Source: Roseburia_C amylophila (GTDB lineage Bacteria; Bacillota; Clostridia; Lachnospirales; Lachnospiraceae). Taken from it: DNA of 52,692 bases. The notes under the pieces were generated by a model, which was not told the origin of the DNA, did no database searches, and worked only from the letters and a program-made list of their open reading frames with translations. Numbering within the stretch: the stretch's first letter is position 1; each line of letters starts with the position of its first letter. This document shows, piece after piece, positions 1 to 7,836 of the stretch. Location of the stretch: assembly GCF_025567465.1 (NCBI RefSeq), contig NZ_JAOQKI010000017.1, positions 1 to 52,692 on the forward strand, read 5' to 3'. The position numbers and the translations under genes are program-made.

Positions 1-11
1 TTCTCTGCTCA

Positions 12-422
12 TTATATTACCACTCCATTGCAGTGGTCGATCTCATGCTGGATAACCTGCGCGGTAAAGCCGAAATATTTTCCATGTTGTGGTTTAAAAT
101 CACCATTCAGATAATCCACCTCTATCTCCTGGTATCTTGTGCAGGCTTTGGCTCCATCCAGCGAAAGACAGCTTTCCTCTGTACTGTAGCCGCCTGACTT
201 CTTCGTAATCACCGGATTCACCATTGCAAATTGAAATGGGCCTGCTGCCACTACAATAATCGCTTTGTTTATGCCAATCATATTTGCTGCCATTCCAACG
301 CAGGTTTCCCGGTTCGCCCGAAGGGTATCCAAAAGGTCTGTTATTACCTGCTTATCTGCAGGCGTTGCCGGTATTGCTTTCTCTGAAAAAATGTGTGTTC
401 CTTTTACTATTTTCCTAACCAT
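12..422 (-). CDS. def: Peptide deformylase-like protein
   Basis: A 136-residue protein of the peptide deformylase family, which removes the formyl group from the N-terminal methionine of new proteins in the cytosol using a metal ion. All three family motifs can be recognised: GMAANMIG near residue 43 (motif 1), ESCLS near residue 83 (motif 2, with the metal-binding Cys) and HEIDH near residue 126 (motif 3, two metal His and the catalytic Glu). In motif 1 the usual Gln (GxGxAAxQ) is replaced by Asn, and motif 2 has Ser where Gly is usual, so this is a divergent paralogue and perhaps not the housekeeping enzyme. It is somewhat short for the family. The start has a GGAG ribosome site 7 bases upstream. 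Family membership is clear; activity is inferred. Confidence 0.88.
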   Translation of the reverse strand: MVRKIVKGTHIFSEKAIPATPADKQVITDLLDTLRANRETCVGMAANMIGINKAIIVVAAGPFQFAMVNPVITKKSGGYSTEESCLSLDGAKACTRYQEIEVDYLNGDFKPQHGKYFGFTAQVIQHEIDHCNGVVI

Positions 423-493
423 AATTTATCTCCAATATCTGAAACTACTCATTGAGCAAAATGCAGACTTTCAAGCCACAATTTTGTTCGGTG

Positions 494-601
494 CTAATTT
501 AAAATAAATACGTCTGCCTGCTGCAAAGCCTCCTTTGGCATTGCCGTCTGCTCTTTGCGGTTCCAGTATTGCGCTGCCTGTTCAAATTCTTCATGTGTCA
601 T
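494..601 (-). pseudogene. N-terminal relic of a pyridoxamine 5'-phosphate oxidase-like gene
   Basis: A 35-codon reading frame starting MTHEEFEQAAQYW with an AGGAG site upstream. The start resembles, from memory, the first 35 residues of the pyridoxamine 5'-phosphate oxidase-like (NimA-type) flavoproteins common in Clostridia. Those normally run on into a conserved Thr-Cys-Ala-Leu-Ala segment; here the frame stops at the point where that segment would begin. I read it as the stump left by a deletion. The deformylase-like gene begins only 70 bases further on. Confidence 0.5.
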
Positions 602-687
602 ATAAAGTTCATCTCCTGATTCTGGCTTTATTTTTTTGCCTTTTCTTTTATCCCGTCATTTTACCCTTTTATTTCTCCACGTTTCTT

Positions 688-873
688 TTATCGATATTCC
701 TGGGATACCTCTAAATAGCTTCGCTTTCCACTGATATAATCTGCATAGGCAAGTTCCGGGTCTTTTCCACGAAATACCGTGCAAAGTCCGCACATCTCGC
801 AGTCTGCAATACATGGAAAAGCATTTTTGATATACTGTCTTCTTTCCGCTTCAGTAGAGGTCTCTATTTCCAT
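688..873 (-). CDS. Small cysteine-rich protein of unknown function
   Basis: A 61-residue protein with a Cys cluster (CIADCEMCGLC, residues 21-31) that looks like a metal-binding or redox-active site, followed by a charged C-terminus ending in SQEYR. I recognise the general form from short Clostridia proteins but not a named function. A GAGAGGATGATGG stretch precedes the ATG. It lies directly upstream of the truncated flavin-oxidase-like gene on the same strand, so the two probably formed an operon before the deletion. A role in electron transfer or metal handling is only a guess from the cysteines. Confidence 0.6.
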   Translation of the reverse strand: MEIETSTEAERRQYIKNAFPCIADCEMCGLCTVFRGKDPELAYADYISGKRSYLEVSQEYR

Positions 874-946
874 TCAGCCATCATCCTCTCCCAATTTTTT
901 GTCTTTCAATATAATCTCTTAAGTTAAAGTTTAGCACACAAAAAAA

Positions 947-965
947 GGTGCCGCAACCGACACCT
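947..965 (-). terminator. Rho-independent terminator after the arginase-like gene
   Basis: On the minus strand a GC-rich hairpin (AGGTGTCGGTTGCGGCACCT, 8 pairs with wobbles around a short loop) is followed at once by seven T. It lies about 40 bases after the stop of the arginase-like gene at 1002-1784. Confidence 0.7.
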
Positions 966-1001
966 CTTGTGGGGTTTTATCCTATTTTCTACTTTAGAAT
1001 G

Positions 1002-1784
1002 TTATAAAATATAATGGGACAGGAACTCAAATAATTTCTGATTCGTTTCTTCATTCAATTCTTCAGCCTGCAAATATTCCGGTAGTGGAATTCCCTGCTG
1101 ACATTCTCCACAGATATCAATGCCAAGTATATTTCCGTTTTCCAGAAAATGTGAGAGCAATCGCTCCAGCATCGGAAGTGACATGTTCCCCTGGCTCCAG
1201 TTTGTCTCCGTATATTGTTTATCCAAGATGTCTTTGTCTATGGATATATAAACCGGCAGATTCTTTTTTATTTTGGAAATCTTATTTTTGTCTTCTCCAG
1301 CACTAATCTCTTCTGCAGAAAAAGTAAGGAGTTTTTCTGATATTTCCTTACGATTCATCAAGCCATCATTTTCCTGATAAAGCTGCTCTATATCCTTCTC
1401 CTGCGGTCCGATTAATACCAGTTGCTGCAACCATGGATTCGTCTCTAACACCTTTTCTGCCCAGTCTCCGCAGCTTGTCATGTGCTCAATCATCGGCTTT
1501 TGCATGTCCGTATGATGGTCAAATACAACAAGCTGGAATTCCTTTTGAATCTGGCTTGTCATAATTTCTGTCACATAATGATAATTTCCGGAATCCAGAA
1601 AATGGATTCCATGAATTCCATATGGCTTGATTTTTTCTCCGATTTTCTCTTCCGCCTGTCTGGAACAATACAAATCACACTCTTCAATTTCAGAGCAGTC
1701 CAGCCAGTGAATGCCGGTATTTTTTGGTATGTTTTCATCGCAATATACATGCGAAAAATCTAAAATCAGATGATTGGTTGTCAT
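1002..1784 (-). CDS. Arginase-like (UPF0489-type) protein
   Basis: A protein of about 260 residues with the arginase/deacetylase fold signatures: FDHHTDM in the middle (DxHxD, metal binding) and SIDKDILD in the C-terminal half (SxDxDxxD, second metal half-site). Arginase-family enzymes hydrolyse guanidino or amide bonds with a binuclear manganese centre. The remainder is divergent and matches the UPF0489-like branch better than true arginase or agmatinase, so the substrate cannot be assigned. I place the start at the MTTNHL methionine because an AGAAAGG site lies just upstream. An upstream in-frame ATG would add 22 residues (WVGYFWKNIKTKK) without a clear ribosome site. No operon partner; a terminator follows. 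Confidence 0.7.
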   Translation of the reverse strand: MTTNHLILDFSHVYCDENIPKNTGIHWLDCSEIEECDLYCSRQAEEKIGEKIKPYGIHGIHFLDSGNYHYVTEIMTSQIQKEFQLVVFDHHTDMQKPMIEHMTSCGDWAEKVLETNPWLQQLVLIGPQEKDIEQLYQENDGLMNRKEISEKLLTFSAEEISAGEDKNKISKIKKNLPVYISIDKDILDKQYTETNWSQGNMSLPMLERLLSHFLENGNILGIDICGECQQGIPLPEYLQAEELNEETNQKLFEFLSHYIL

Positions 1785-1924
1785 TGTTGTGCCTTTCTTA
1801 GTCTTGATGTTTTTCCAAAAATACCCTACCCAAAATATCTTTAATAGCATATTCTATCAACTATTTTCTTAAATTTGATTATATTATTTTTTATCCTTGT
1901 GATAAATTCAATGCATTCTGCTAT

Positions 1925-2036
1925 CTACCCTTTCTCCACCACATATTCCAAAAATATTTTATCTTTAAATCCACCACCCATCTGCCTTAATTATTTCAGG
2001 TATTTTATCTCGTACTAGTTTATTGTATACTTTCAT
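1925..2036 (-). pseudogene. MazG-like nucleotide pyrophosphohydrolase relic with internal deletion
   Basis: The first 20 codons read MKVYNKLVRDKIPEIIKADG, the conserved start of Clostridia MazG-like (phosphoribosyl-ATP pyrophosphohydrolase-like) house-cleaning enzymes. After that point the frame shifts and a second frame gives GFKDKIFLEYVVEKG and a stop, which resembles the C-terminal end of the same family. The central part, about 70 residues, is missing. So the first and last ends of one gene have been joined by an internal deletion. No product is expected. Confidence 0.6.
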
Positions 2037-2472
2037 TATAGCATCCCATCCATCAACATATTTATTTAACTACCTCTTTTGTTTTTAGTACGGTGGACGA
2101 ACTTATACTTCGTATTACATTGGAGATTTTTACTGTAAGCCAACGCGTCTGTGAACACACCTGCATAGCAAGTAGTTTATTTGTATAAAATACAGCAAAA
2201 CTTCTTTATAACATATTACATAAACAAGTTCCATAATATTCTATCTGCTAATCTCTAAATAATCCTATACTCCTCCAACTGATTGTTATTTATTGTCATA
2301 ATAATCAGTTCTTTTCTCATGTGTTTTGTTGTAATCCCCTCTCTTCAAAACGCCAAAAACACCATAACCTTAATGGCTAAAGTGCTCCGAAATAAGCCCA
2401 GGGTATACTTCTGCTAAACTGTTGTTCATAGCCAAACCTCAACACTTATCTCCATAAATGGTCACAAATCAA
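2037..2472. other. Intergenic stretch without a recognisable gene
   Basis: About 435 AT-rich bases between two gene relics. I see no reading frame with a ribosome site, no RNA gene and no clear terminator. Given the relics on both sides it is probably decayed mobile-element DNA. Confidence 0.5.
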
Positions 2473-2589
2473 TCACAATATCTCAAAGTTTATAAACCTA
2501 GACTTCTTCAAATCCTTAGTATCTTCTGTATAAATTTGCATCGTTGCTTTCGTATCCACATGTCCAAGAATATCTGATAAATTGTGCAG
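2473..2589 (-). pseudogene. C-terminal relic of a tyrosine recombinase (integrase)
   Basis: The minus strand encodes LHNLSDILGHVDTKATMQIY, then EDTKDLKKSRF and a stop. This is the last conserved block of phage/ICE integrases: LGH with the HxxR-partner His, then the TTMxxY segment with the nucleophilic Tyr. The rest of the gene is absent; the region upstream is taken by the YhcG-type nuclease gene. It marks the scar of an old integrated element at the edge of the defence island. Confidence 0.75.
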
Positions 2590-2605
2590 ACAATCTGCCC
2601 AAATC

Positions 2606-3706
2606 CTATTCTATTTCCTTTTCTTCATTATCCTGCTGCTGAAGATAAAACATTGCCTTTTGAGTTTCAATCTCCGCTTTCAGTTCTTCTTTTGTCGGCA
2701 GGTATAATTTGTACTTGGAAGCAAATAACTGTTCATTGCCGTGCATAACAGAATAACGGGCAATATCATCGTCTGTATCAGAGCAGAGAACAATACCAAT
2801 TGTCGGGTTATCGCCCTTACTGCGTTTCAATTCATCATACATACGGATATACATATCCATCTGTCCTACATCTTGATGTGTTATCTTCTCTGTTTTCAGG
2901 TCGATGAGGACAAAGCATTTCAGTATGTAATTATAAAACACAAGGTCAATATAATAGTCCTGCTTCTCCGTATGAATATGCTGTTGCCTTGCCACAAAAG
3001 CATATCCCTTTCCAAGCTCCATCAAAAATTTCTGCAAATTGGAAAGAATACTTTTCTCAAGGTCACTCTCTGTAAAATCTGTGTTCTGAGAAAATCCTAA
3101 GAACTCTGCAACTACCGGATTTTTGATAAACTCCAACTTATCATTTTGATACGGTGCTGTCAGTTCCTTCATTTCACTTTCTACAAGCTCTTTTTTCTGA
3201 GTTCTTAGCATACGGTAATAATACTGAGAAGAAATGTTCCTCTGCAAAGTACGGACACTCCAAGTCTGTTCTGCGGCTTCTTTCTCATACCAATCACGAG
3301 CTTCAGGGTCTTTGACCTGTAATAAGGTTCTATAATGCGACCACGAAAGCAGAGCACCGGATTGTCTACACGCCGTGTCGACAATTTCAGGAAAGGTTTT
3401 ATAAAACTTCAGGCAATGATATAAATTACTTCTATCATATCCTTTTCCATATCGCTGAGTCAGTTCTTTAGAAATTTTCTTTATTACCTCTAATCCATAC
3501 TCCGAGCGTTCATCTCCACCTAATTCTTCTTCTGCAATTCTGTAACCAATCAACCAATTTCTCTGTACGAGCAATGTATTAACAGCCTGATATGCAGCTT
3601 TTTGTGAAGACTCGATAATCCCACACATATCCTTTAAGATGTCATCGGTTTTAACAAAATTATCCATAAAACTATTTTGACCGATTTTTTCTAATTTATT
3701 ATCCAT
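2606..3706 (-). CDS. YhcG/DUF1016 family PD-(D/E)XK nuclease
   Basis: A 366-residue protein with the two-part architecture of the YhcG/DUF1016 family: an N-terminal DUF1016 domain (about residues 15-165, with GYRIAEEE and the YGxxxxxxxSxxLxxxYGKGYDRSNLY pattern) and a C-terminal PD-(D/E)XK nuclease domain (about 190-340). The nuclease motif is visible as YYIDLVFYN followed by VLIDLKTEK, giving the Asp and the Asp-x-Lys pair. Members are often found inside or next to type I restriction operons and are thought to act on DNA in defence or recombination. The start at MDNKLEK is set by AAGGAG 8 bases upstream; an in-frame ATG 8 codons earlier lacks a site. It is followed upstream by a WYL regulator 30 bases away on the same strand. 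The precise role is unproven. Confidence 0.88.
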   Translation of the reverse strand: MDNKLEKIGQNSFMDNFVKTDDILKDMCGIIESSQKAAYQAVNTLLVQRNWLIGYRIAEEELGGDERSEYGLEVIKKISKELTQRYGKGYDRSNLYHCLKFYKTFPEIVDTACRQSGALLSWSHYRTLLQVKDPEARDWYEKEAAEQTWSVRTLQRNISSQYYYRMLRTQKKELVESEMKELTAPYQNDKLEFIKNPVVAEFLGFSQNTDFTESDLEKSILSNLQKFLMELGKGYAFVARQQHIHTEKQDYYIDLVFYNYILKCFVLIDLKTEKITHQDVGQMDMYIRMYDELKRSKGDNPTIGIVLCSDTDDDIARYSVMHGNEQLFASKYKLYLPTKEELKAEIETQKAMFYLQQQDNEEKEIE

Positions 3707-3736
3707 AGCTATCGCTCCTTTGGATTTCATTTTTAA

Positions 3737-4720
3737 TTATTCGCTTTTCTGCATATCCTCATCGGCTTTTGCAATCATTTGTCTGTACTGTTCTTTCACA
3801 CTTTCTGGTTCAAGTATCTGTACTTTGCCATTAAAGCCAAACACCCAACCGAAAAAGGTAGGACTTGCTGATACTTCGGTCTGTACTCTAAAAGAAGTCA
3901 TATCGTACGCAAGGGTTGTTACATCTTCTCCGAAACGGTCAACCATTGTTTTCATCAGACTGTTATCACACCGTAAATCCACAAGAACTTTCTCGCCTGA
4001 GAACATAAAGAACACTTCTTTTGTAAAATTCTCAATATCAAAATCAGCAGGCATAGGAATAATATCTTTATCCAATATCTCCGGTTTGGAAGCAATACGA
4101 TCTACCCTGAAATTGATAACCTTGCTTTTCTTCTCAGAATATCCGATAACATAATAATTATCCCCATTCCAAAGAAGTTTGTATGGACTCAGCTTATAAA
4201 TTTGGCCCTTATTCTTCAGAACCTTTTTCTTTAATCCAGTATAATCATAATACTGAAAAGAAATCTGCTTGCCTGCATTGATGGCGTCGTTTATAGCGTC
4301 AATGATGTAATATATCTGTTCATTATCCGGCTTAATTCGATTGACCACATAGTTATTACGCTTCAGCTTTGCCACCTGCCCTGGACTGGTCATCGTATGT
4401 ATCTTCTCAATTAGAATTTCGCTTTTCTTCTTTGTAATGAACTTCGATGACTCTACTGCGTCTATCAGCAGTTTCAGTTCCGGCAATTCAAACTTGCGGC
4501 TGGCTACAAAGTATTTGCTCTGAGTAGAGTGGATAGTAACAATATCCATTCCAAACTCCTGAAGTGCCGCAATATCTTTTGTTATTGTTGTTCTATGTGC
4601 AGATATTCCATATTCATCATTCAATATATTGATTAACTGTGTTGTGGAAAGAGGATTTTCTTCATCTGTTCTTTCCAGTAAAATCTTTTGTAAATATAAA
4701 ATTCTTGGCTTTGTTTCCAT
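3737..4720 (-). CDS. WYL-domain transcriptional regulator
   Basis: A 327-residue cytosolic regulator. The N-terminus (residues 1-75) is a winged helix-turn-helix of the DeoR-like type (LSTTQLINILNDEYGI, then RTTITKDIAAL). Residues about 145-225 form a WYL domain (ISFQYYDYTG, then LSPYKLLWNGDNYYVIGY, INFRVDRI). A C-terminal WCX-like extension follows. WYL proteins sense nucleic acids or nucleotides and repress or activate DNA-defence operons (BrxR and CapW are examples). The gene sits 30 bases before the YhcG nuclease on the same strand, so it probably controls that gene or the island as a whole. Family assignment is firm, target inferred. Confidence 0.9.
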   Translation of the reverse strand: METKPRILYLQKILLERTDEENPLSTTQLINILNDEYGISAHRTTITKDIAALQEFGMDIVTIHSTQSKYFVASRKFELPELKLLIDAVESSKFITKKKSEILIEKIHTMTSPGQVAKLKRNNYVVNRIKPDNEQIYYIIDAINDAINAGKQISFQYYDYTGLKKKVLKNKGQIYKLSPYKLLWNGDNYYVIGYSEKKSKVINFRVDRIASKPEILDKDIIPMPADFDIENFTKEVFFMFSGEKVLVDLRCDNSLMKTMVDRFGEDVTTLAYDMTSFRVQTEVSASPTFFGWVFGFNGKVQILEPESVKEQYRQMIAKADEDMQKSE

Positions 4721-4772
4721 AGCCCGACCTTTCTAAAATTTCCTCTGAAAAATTATTTTTCTTACCTCATAT

Positions 4773-5567
4773 TTATAAAACACAATTTGTATATATTTCA
4801 AATAATGCTAAAAGGAATAAATCTTCCATTGTTTCTATGACTTCTCCATCGTATCCTCCCGGAGAGCCGTATGATTTATCAATGTTTTTATTTTTATTCC
4901 CATAGATTGCTACAAACTCTGCGATAACAGTAACCAACTGACAAGCTTCTATTTCTTTACAACTCCCAAAATTATATTCCATCGACAACTGTTGAATAGG
5001 CATAACACTTTTATCATTACTATTAAATGCATCAACCAAAACATCTGTAATATGATTTTGATACTCAAACTCTTGATGTGGAACAGGTTTATCAGCATAG
5101 TATTCTAAGCTACGAGCAAAATACTTTCCTCCCTCGTAAAAAACACTTTTATCATCAGGGAAGTGTTTATTTAGTACACTTTCTATTGTAGCCAAACACT
5201 TTTCATAAATATTGTACTCACTAACTCGTAAATCCAAATCACAATATTCCAAAATTCTATTTTGAACCTCTTTAGTACAACAGCAAAATTCCCTATACAT
5301 CTCTCTGTTGTAATAAAACAAATCATTATACATCGCGGCTATTGCACATAATGGAATAAGCCCTCTATCCTTATAATATTTAGAAATAAATGAAACCGCT
5401 TGTGCTTTTACGCTTTCTTGATAACGCTGCTCATCACGCTTGTCCTGCCTTTTTTCAAACCTCTCCATACGGTTGCTTTGTCTTATTTGCAGAACGGCAA
5501 TAATAACCGTGACTATTAAAGCAACTCCCGCGCAAATAATACTTATCCAATCTGAAATACTCATCAT
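4773..5567 (-). CDS. Membrane-anchored protein of unknown function in the defence island
   Basis: A 264-residue protein I do not recognise. Residues 5-28 are a single hydrophobic helix (WISIICAGVALIVTVIIAVL), followed by a highly charged helix (about 30-52, rich in Arg, Glu, Asp, Gln) that could be a coiled coil, and then a soluble alpha-helical domain of about 200 residues without known motifs but with a double-Cys CCCTKE stretch. The topology is a short outside end and a large cytosolic domain. It lies between hsdS and the WYL regulator, all on the same strand, with AAGGAG 7 bases before its ATG. Single-helix membrane anchors with a cytosolic helical domain recur as effectors in anti-phage loci, so a defence role is possible but not shown. 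Confidence 0.65.
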   Translation of the reverse strand: MMSISDWISIICAGVALIVTVIIAVLQIRQSNRMERFEKRQDKRDEQRYQESVKAQAVSFISKYYKDRGLIPLCAIAAMYNDLFYYNREMYREFCCCTKEVQNRILEYCDLDLRVSEYNIYEKCLATIESVLNKHFPDDKSVFYEGGKYFARSLEYYADKPVPHQEFEYQNHITDVLVDAFNSNDKSVMPIQQLSMEYNFGSCKEIEACQLVTVIAEFVAIYGNKNKNIDKSYGSPGGYDGEVIETMEDLFLLALFEIYTNCVL

Positions 5568-5586
5568 ATAGTTTCTCCTTCTACTG

Positions 5587-5602
5587 TAAACGATAATTTA
5601 CC
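5587..5602 (+). repeat. hsdS inversion site 1 (outer end of cassette A)
   Basis: The sequence TAAACGATAATTTACC contains the 13-bp core AAACGATAATTTA found four times in the hsdS locus. Here the core points away from the hsdS gene, just beyond its stop. Together with the adjoining end of the hsdS gene it forms an inverted repeat of roughly 75 bases with 8520-8599 (about 90 percent identical by eye). Confidence 0.85.
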
Positions 5603-5605
5603 ACA

Positions 5606-6760
5606 TCAATCACTGATGGTAGCCTGACCGTTCATCAGCATAGGCAACAACCAATCACGTAAAGTTGAAAGCTCGATATTTTCCTGTTGATTTTTGATAA
5701 TTATCTTTCTTACTTTTTCAGCATAATTTTCAAAAGCGTTCAATTCGGTTGTTGAAGGTACTTTTAAGGAATATAGTGTTAAGTTTTCTCTTGTAAGTTG
5801 TGGTTGTGCCGAACCTGAACATAAATAGTTTGGATTTTTTGCAAGCAAATAATAATAAAGATATTCTCTATACGGGAAATTAGAATGCGGCTTTACCACC
5901 ATTGCATTCCCAGTAATCCAAGAAAACGGTAATGTCATCTGAATGGAGCCGCAGCTTGCTCCTCTACAAGCGACAGCTATTTCAGACTCGGAATGATTAT
6001 ATTGATTGTATTTTCCAATAATTCCGTTTGCTCCATACACAAAATAGTTCCCGGCTGCAATTAAATCTTTTCCACTAATTGTTTTCGGTTGATACATTTC
6101 GGAAAGTTCTGCTAATGATTGCTGTTTCCATTCAGTATTTGCATTTTGCAAAAACTGAAATGTAAAAATTGTTTTTATTTGTTGCTCTAAATTATCGTTT
6201 ACCATCTTATTCAATTCTATTTTTCGGTCTATTTTATTCAAACATTTAGCTATATTCTTCTGTATCTCTCGAGGTGGAATAATAATTTCTGTATTCATCA
6301 AATCGCTAATTCGTATTTCCATTATAATACTTCCAGTTGTATGTTTCGACGCCACTTTAACAAAATAATCACTCGCTAAATACAAACATAAATATTCAGG
6401 CAAAGCAACATCTTGATTCACTCTTATCGAGAATATTGATTCGCCAATATCATAAAAATCTGGATCTTCTGTTATCAAATGACAATGTCCAATGGGTGCT
6501 CTACTTGAAAATAAAATATCGCCCCTTCTAATATCAGACCTTTTGTGAATAATTTTTTTTGCGTCTTCATCAATAAAATCACATTTTGAGAAATCAATCG
6601 TACCAAATTTAGTTAAATTTTTTGCTGTTATATATTTCAGCTTACCACTTCCCAGAGAAAAGTTGTTTCTAGGATTCAAACCAGTATTAAGTTGTTTTAT
6701 ACAATCACTAAACTTTATAATATGCCAGCCATTATTTAGTATATTTTCTTTGATTATCAT
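5606..6760 (-). CDS. hsdS: Type I restriction-modification specificity subunit S (intact copy)
   Basis: A 384-residue HsdS with two target-recognition domains (about 15-185 and 215-365) separated by the central conserved helix (KIELNKMVNDNLEQQ) and closed by the C-terminal helix ending RDWLLPMLMNGQAT. HsdS sets the DNA sequence that the HsdM/HsdR complex methylates or cuts. The core recombination site lies inside the NDNLEQQ codons, so the C-terminal half is a movable cassette bounded by sites 1 and 2. The start is the ATG at 6760, 8 bases after AGGG; an in-frame GTG lies 3 codons upstream. The recombinase gene ends 10 bases upstream on the same strand, so the two are probably co-transcribed. 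This is the only full-length hsdS in the present arrangement. Confidence 0.92.
   Translation of the reverse strand: MIIKENILNNGWHIIKFSDCIKQLNTGLNPRNNFSLGSGKLKYITAKNLTKFGTIDFSKCDFIDEDAKKIIHKRSDIRRGDILFSSRAPIGHCHLITEDPDFYDIGESIFSIRVNQDVALPEYLCLYLASDYFVKVASKHTTGSIIMEIRISDLMNTEIIIPPREIQKNIAKCLNKIDRKIELNKMVNDNLEQQIKTIFTFQFLQNANTEWKQQSLAELSEMYQPKTISGKDLIAAGNYFVYGANGIIGKYNQYNHSESEIAVACRGASCGSIQMTLPFSWITGNAMVVKPHSNFPYREYLYYYLLAKNPNYLCSGSAQPQLTRENLTLYSLKVPSTTELNAFENYAEKVRKIIIKNQQENIELSTLRDWLLPMLMNGQATISD
6188..6200 (-). repeat. hsdS inversion site 2 (between the halves of intact hsdS)
   Basis: The minus strand reads AAACGATAATTTA, encoding part of NDNLEQQ in the centre of the intact hsdS. It is oriented opposite to site 1, so cassette A (5588-6200) is bounded by inverted copies of the core. 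It also faces site 3 at 7851 in inverted orientation. Confidence 0.88.
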
Positions 6761-6770
6761 TTGATTCACC

Positions 6771-7754
6771 CTATCCTATATATCTTCTATGAGCTAATTT
6801 TACATTACTCTGTTTGACCATTGCATATTGCAAAGTCGTATCTATTTTTCTATGTCCCAAAAGTTGCTGTAACTGTTCAATGGGCATTCCCTTATCTATT
6901 GCCATAGTTGCAAGAGTACGCCTAAATTTATGTGGATGCACCTTACTAAGACCTAATTGTTTTCCAAAATTTCGTAATCGCACTTCAATACCACCAATTT
7001 TCAATCGTTCATAAGGAGCTTTTAATGATACAAACAGTGCCGGATTATTATCCATTCTGTTCTGTAAATAATTCTGCAAATGTATTTTTGTTCTAGCGTC
7101 AAAATAAACAATTCTCTCCTTATCGCCCTTTCCAAAAACAACACATTCACGCTCATTAAAATCTATATCTTCTCGATTTAATAGAACCATTTCTCCTACT
7201 CGCATACCTGTTGATGCCAACATATCAATCATAGCCAAATCCCTGAGTTCGGTGCAATTATCTCTCATCAATTCAAGTGCTTCATCTGAATAAGTTTCCT
7301 TAATATTCGTTCCAATTTTAACCTTATGTATTCGTCTAACCGGACTTTTCAAAATATAGTCCTCGTCCTCAAGCCAAGAAAAAAAGCTAGAAAGTATTCG
7401 TCTTATATTATCAATCGTAACTTTACTTGAATTTTTATTTGACTGATATTCAGTAAGGTAACAGCGTATATCATCAGTTACAATATATTTAATACCTTTA
7501 CCTATACTATCAATCATTGCCTGTATAGTTGCTTTGTAATATTTCAAAGTTTTCTCGGAACAGCCCTCAATTCTCTTTGCCGATAGAAACAATTCAACCA
7601 AGTTCTGCTCCGATAATCCTTCATCACTTTCTGTTTTTGCAACTTCATAATCAAAAAGCGTATGTTGCAGTACCTCCTGCAATCGCTGTGTTTGTGCATT
7701 GTTCAAATAAGGCAGCATACCCTGAACAATATCCATAATTAAATTCTGTTTCAT
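6771..7754 (-). CDS. Tyrosine recombinase of the hsdS shufflon
   Basis: A 327-residue XerC/XerD-like recombinase. It has an N-terminal SAM-like DNA-binding domain (about 50-140) and a catalytic domain with the full set of active residues: Arg in TGMRVGEM, the HxxR pair in HPHKFRRT, His in LGHRK and the nucleophilic Tyr in TTLQYAMV. It lies between two invertible hsdS cassettes, the usual arrangement where such an enzyme inverts hsdS segments to switch specificity. The ATG at 7754 has AAGGAG 8 bases upstream. Inversion between sites 2 and 3 would flip this gene together with the N-terminal half of the intact hsdS. Confidence 0.92.
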   Translation of the reverse strand: MKQNLIMDIVQGMLPYLNNAQTQRLQEVLQHTLFDYEVAKTESDEGLSEQNLVELFLSAKRIEGCSEKTLKYYKATIQAMIDSIGKGIKYIVTDDIRCYLTEYQSNKNSSKVTIDNIRRILSSFFSWLEDEDYILKSPVRRIHKVKIGTNIKETYSDEALELMRDNCTELRDLAMIDMLASTGMRVGEMVLLNREDIDFNERECVVFGKGDKERIVYFDARTKIHLQNYLQNRMDNNPALFVSLKAPYERLKIGGIEVRLRNFGKQLGLSKVHPHKFRRTLATMAIDKGMPIEQLQQLLGHRKIDTTLQYAMVKQSNVKLAHRRYIG

Positions 7755-7836
7755 AGTCAATTCTCCTTTTATTTAACTTAGAGACCAACTATGGAGCGGT
7801 AGTCCCCTGCTTTAACTCCTGCCACTCACAAGAGTT

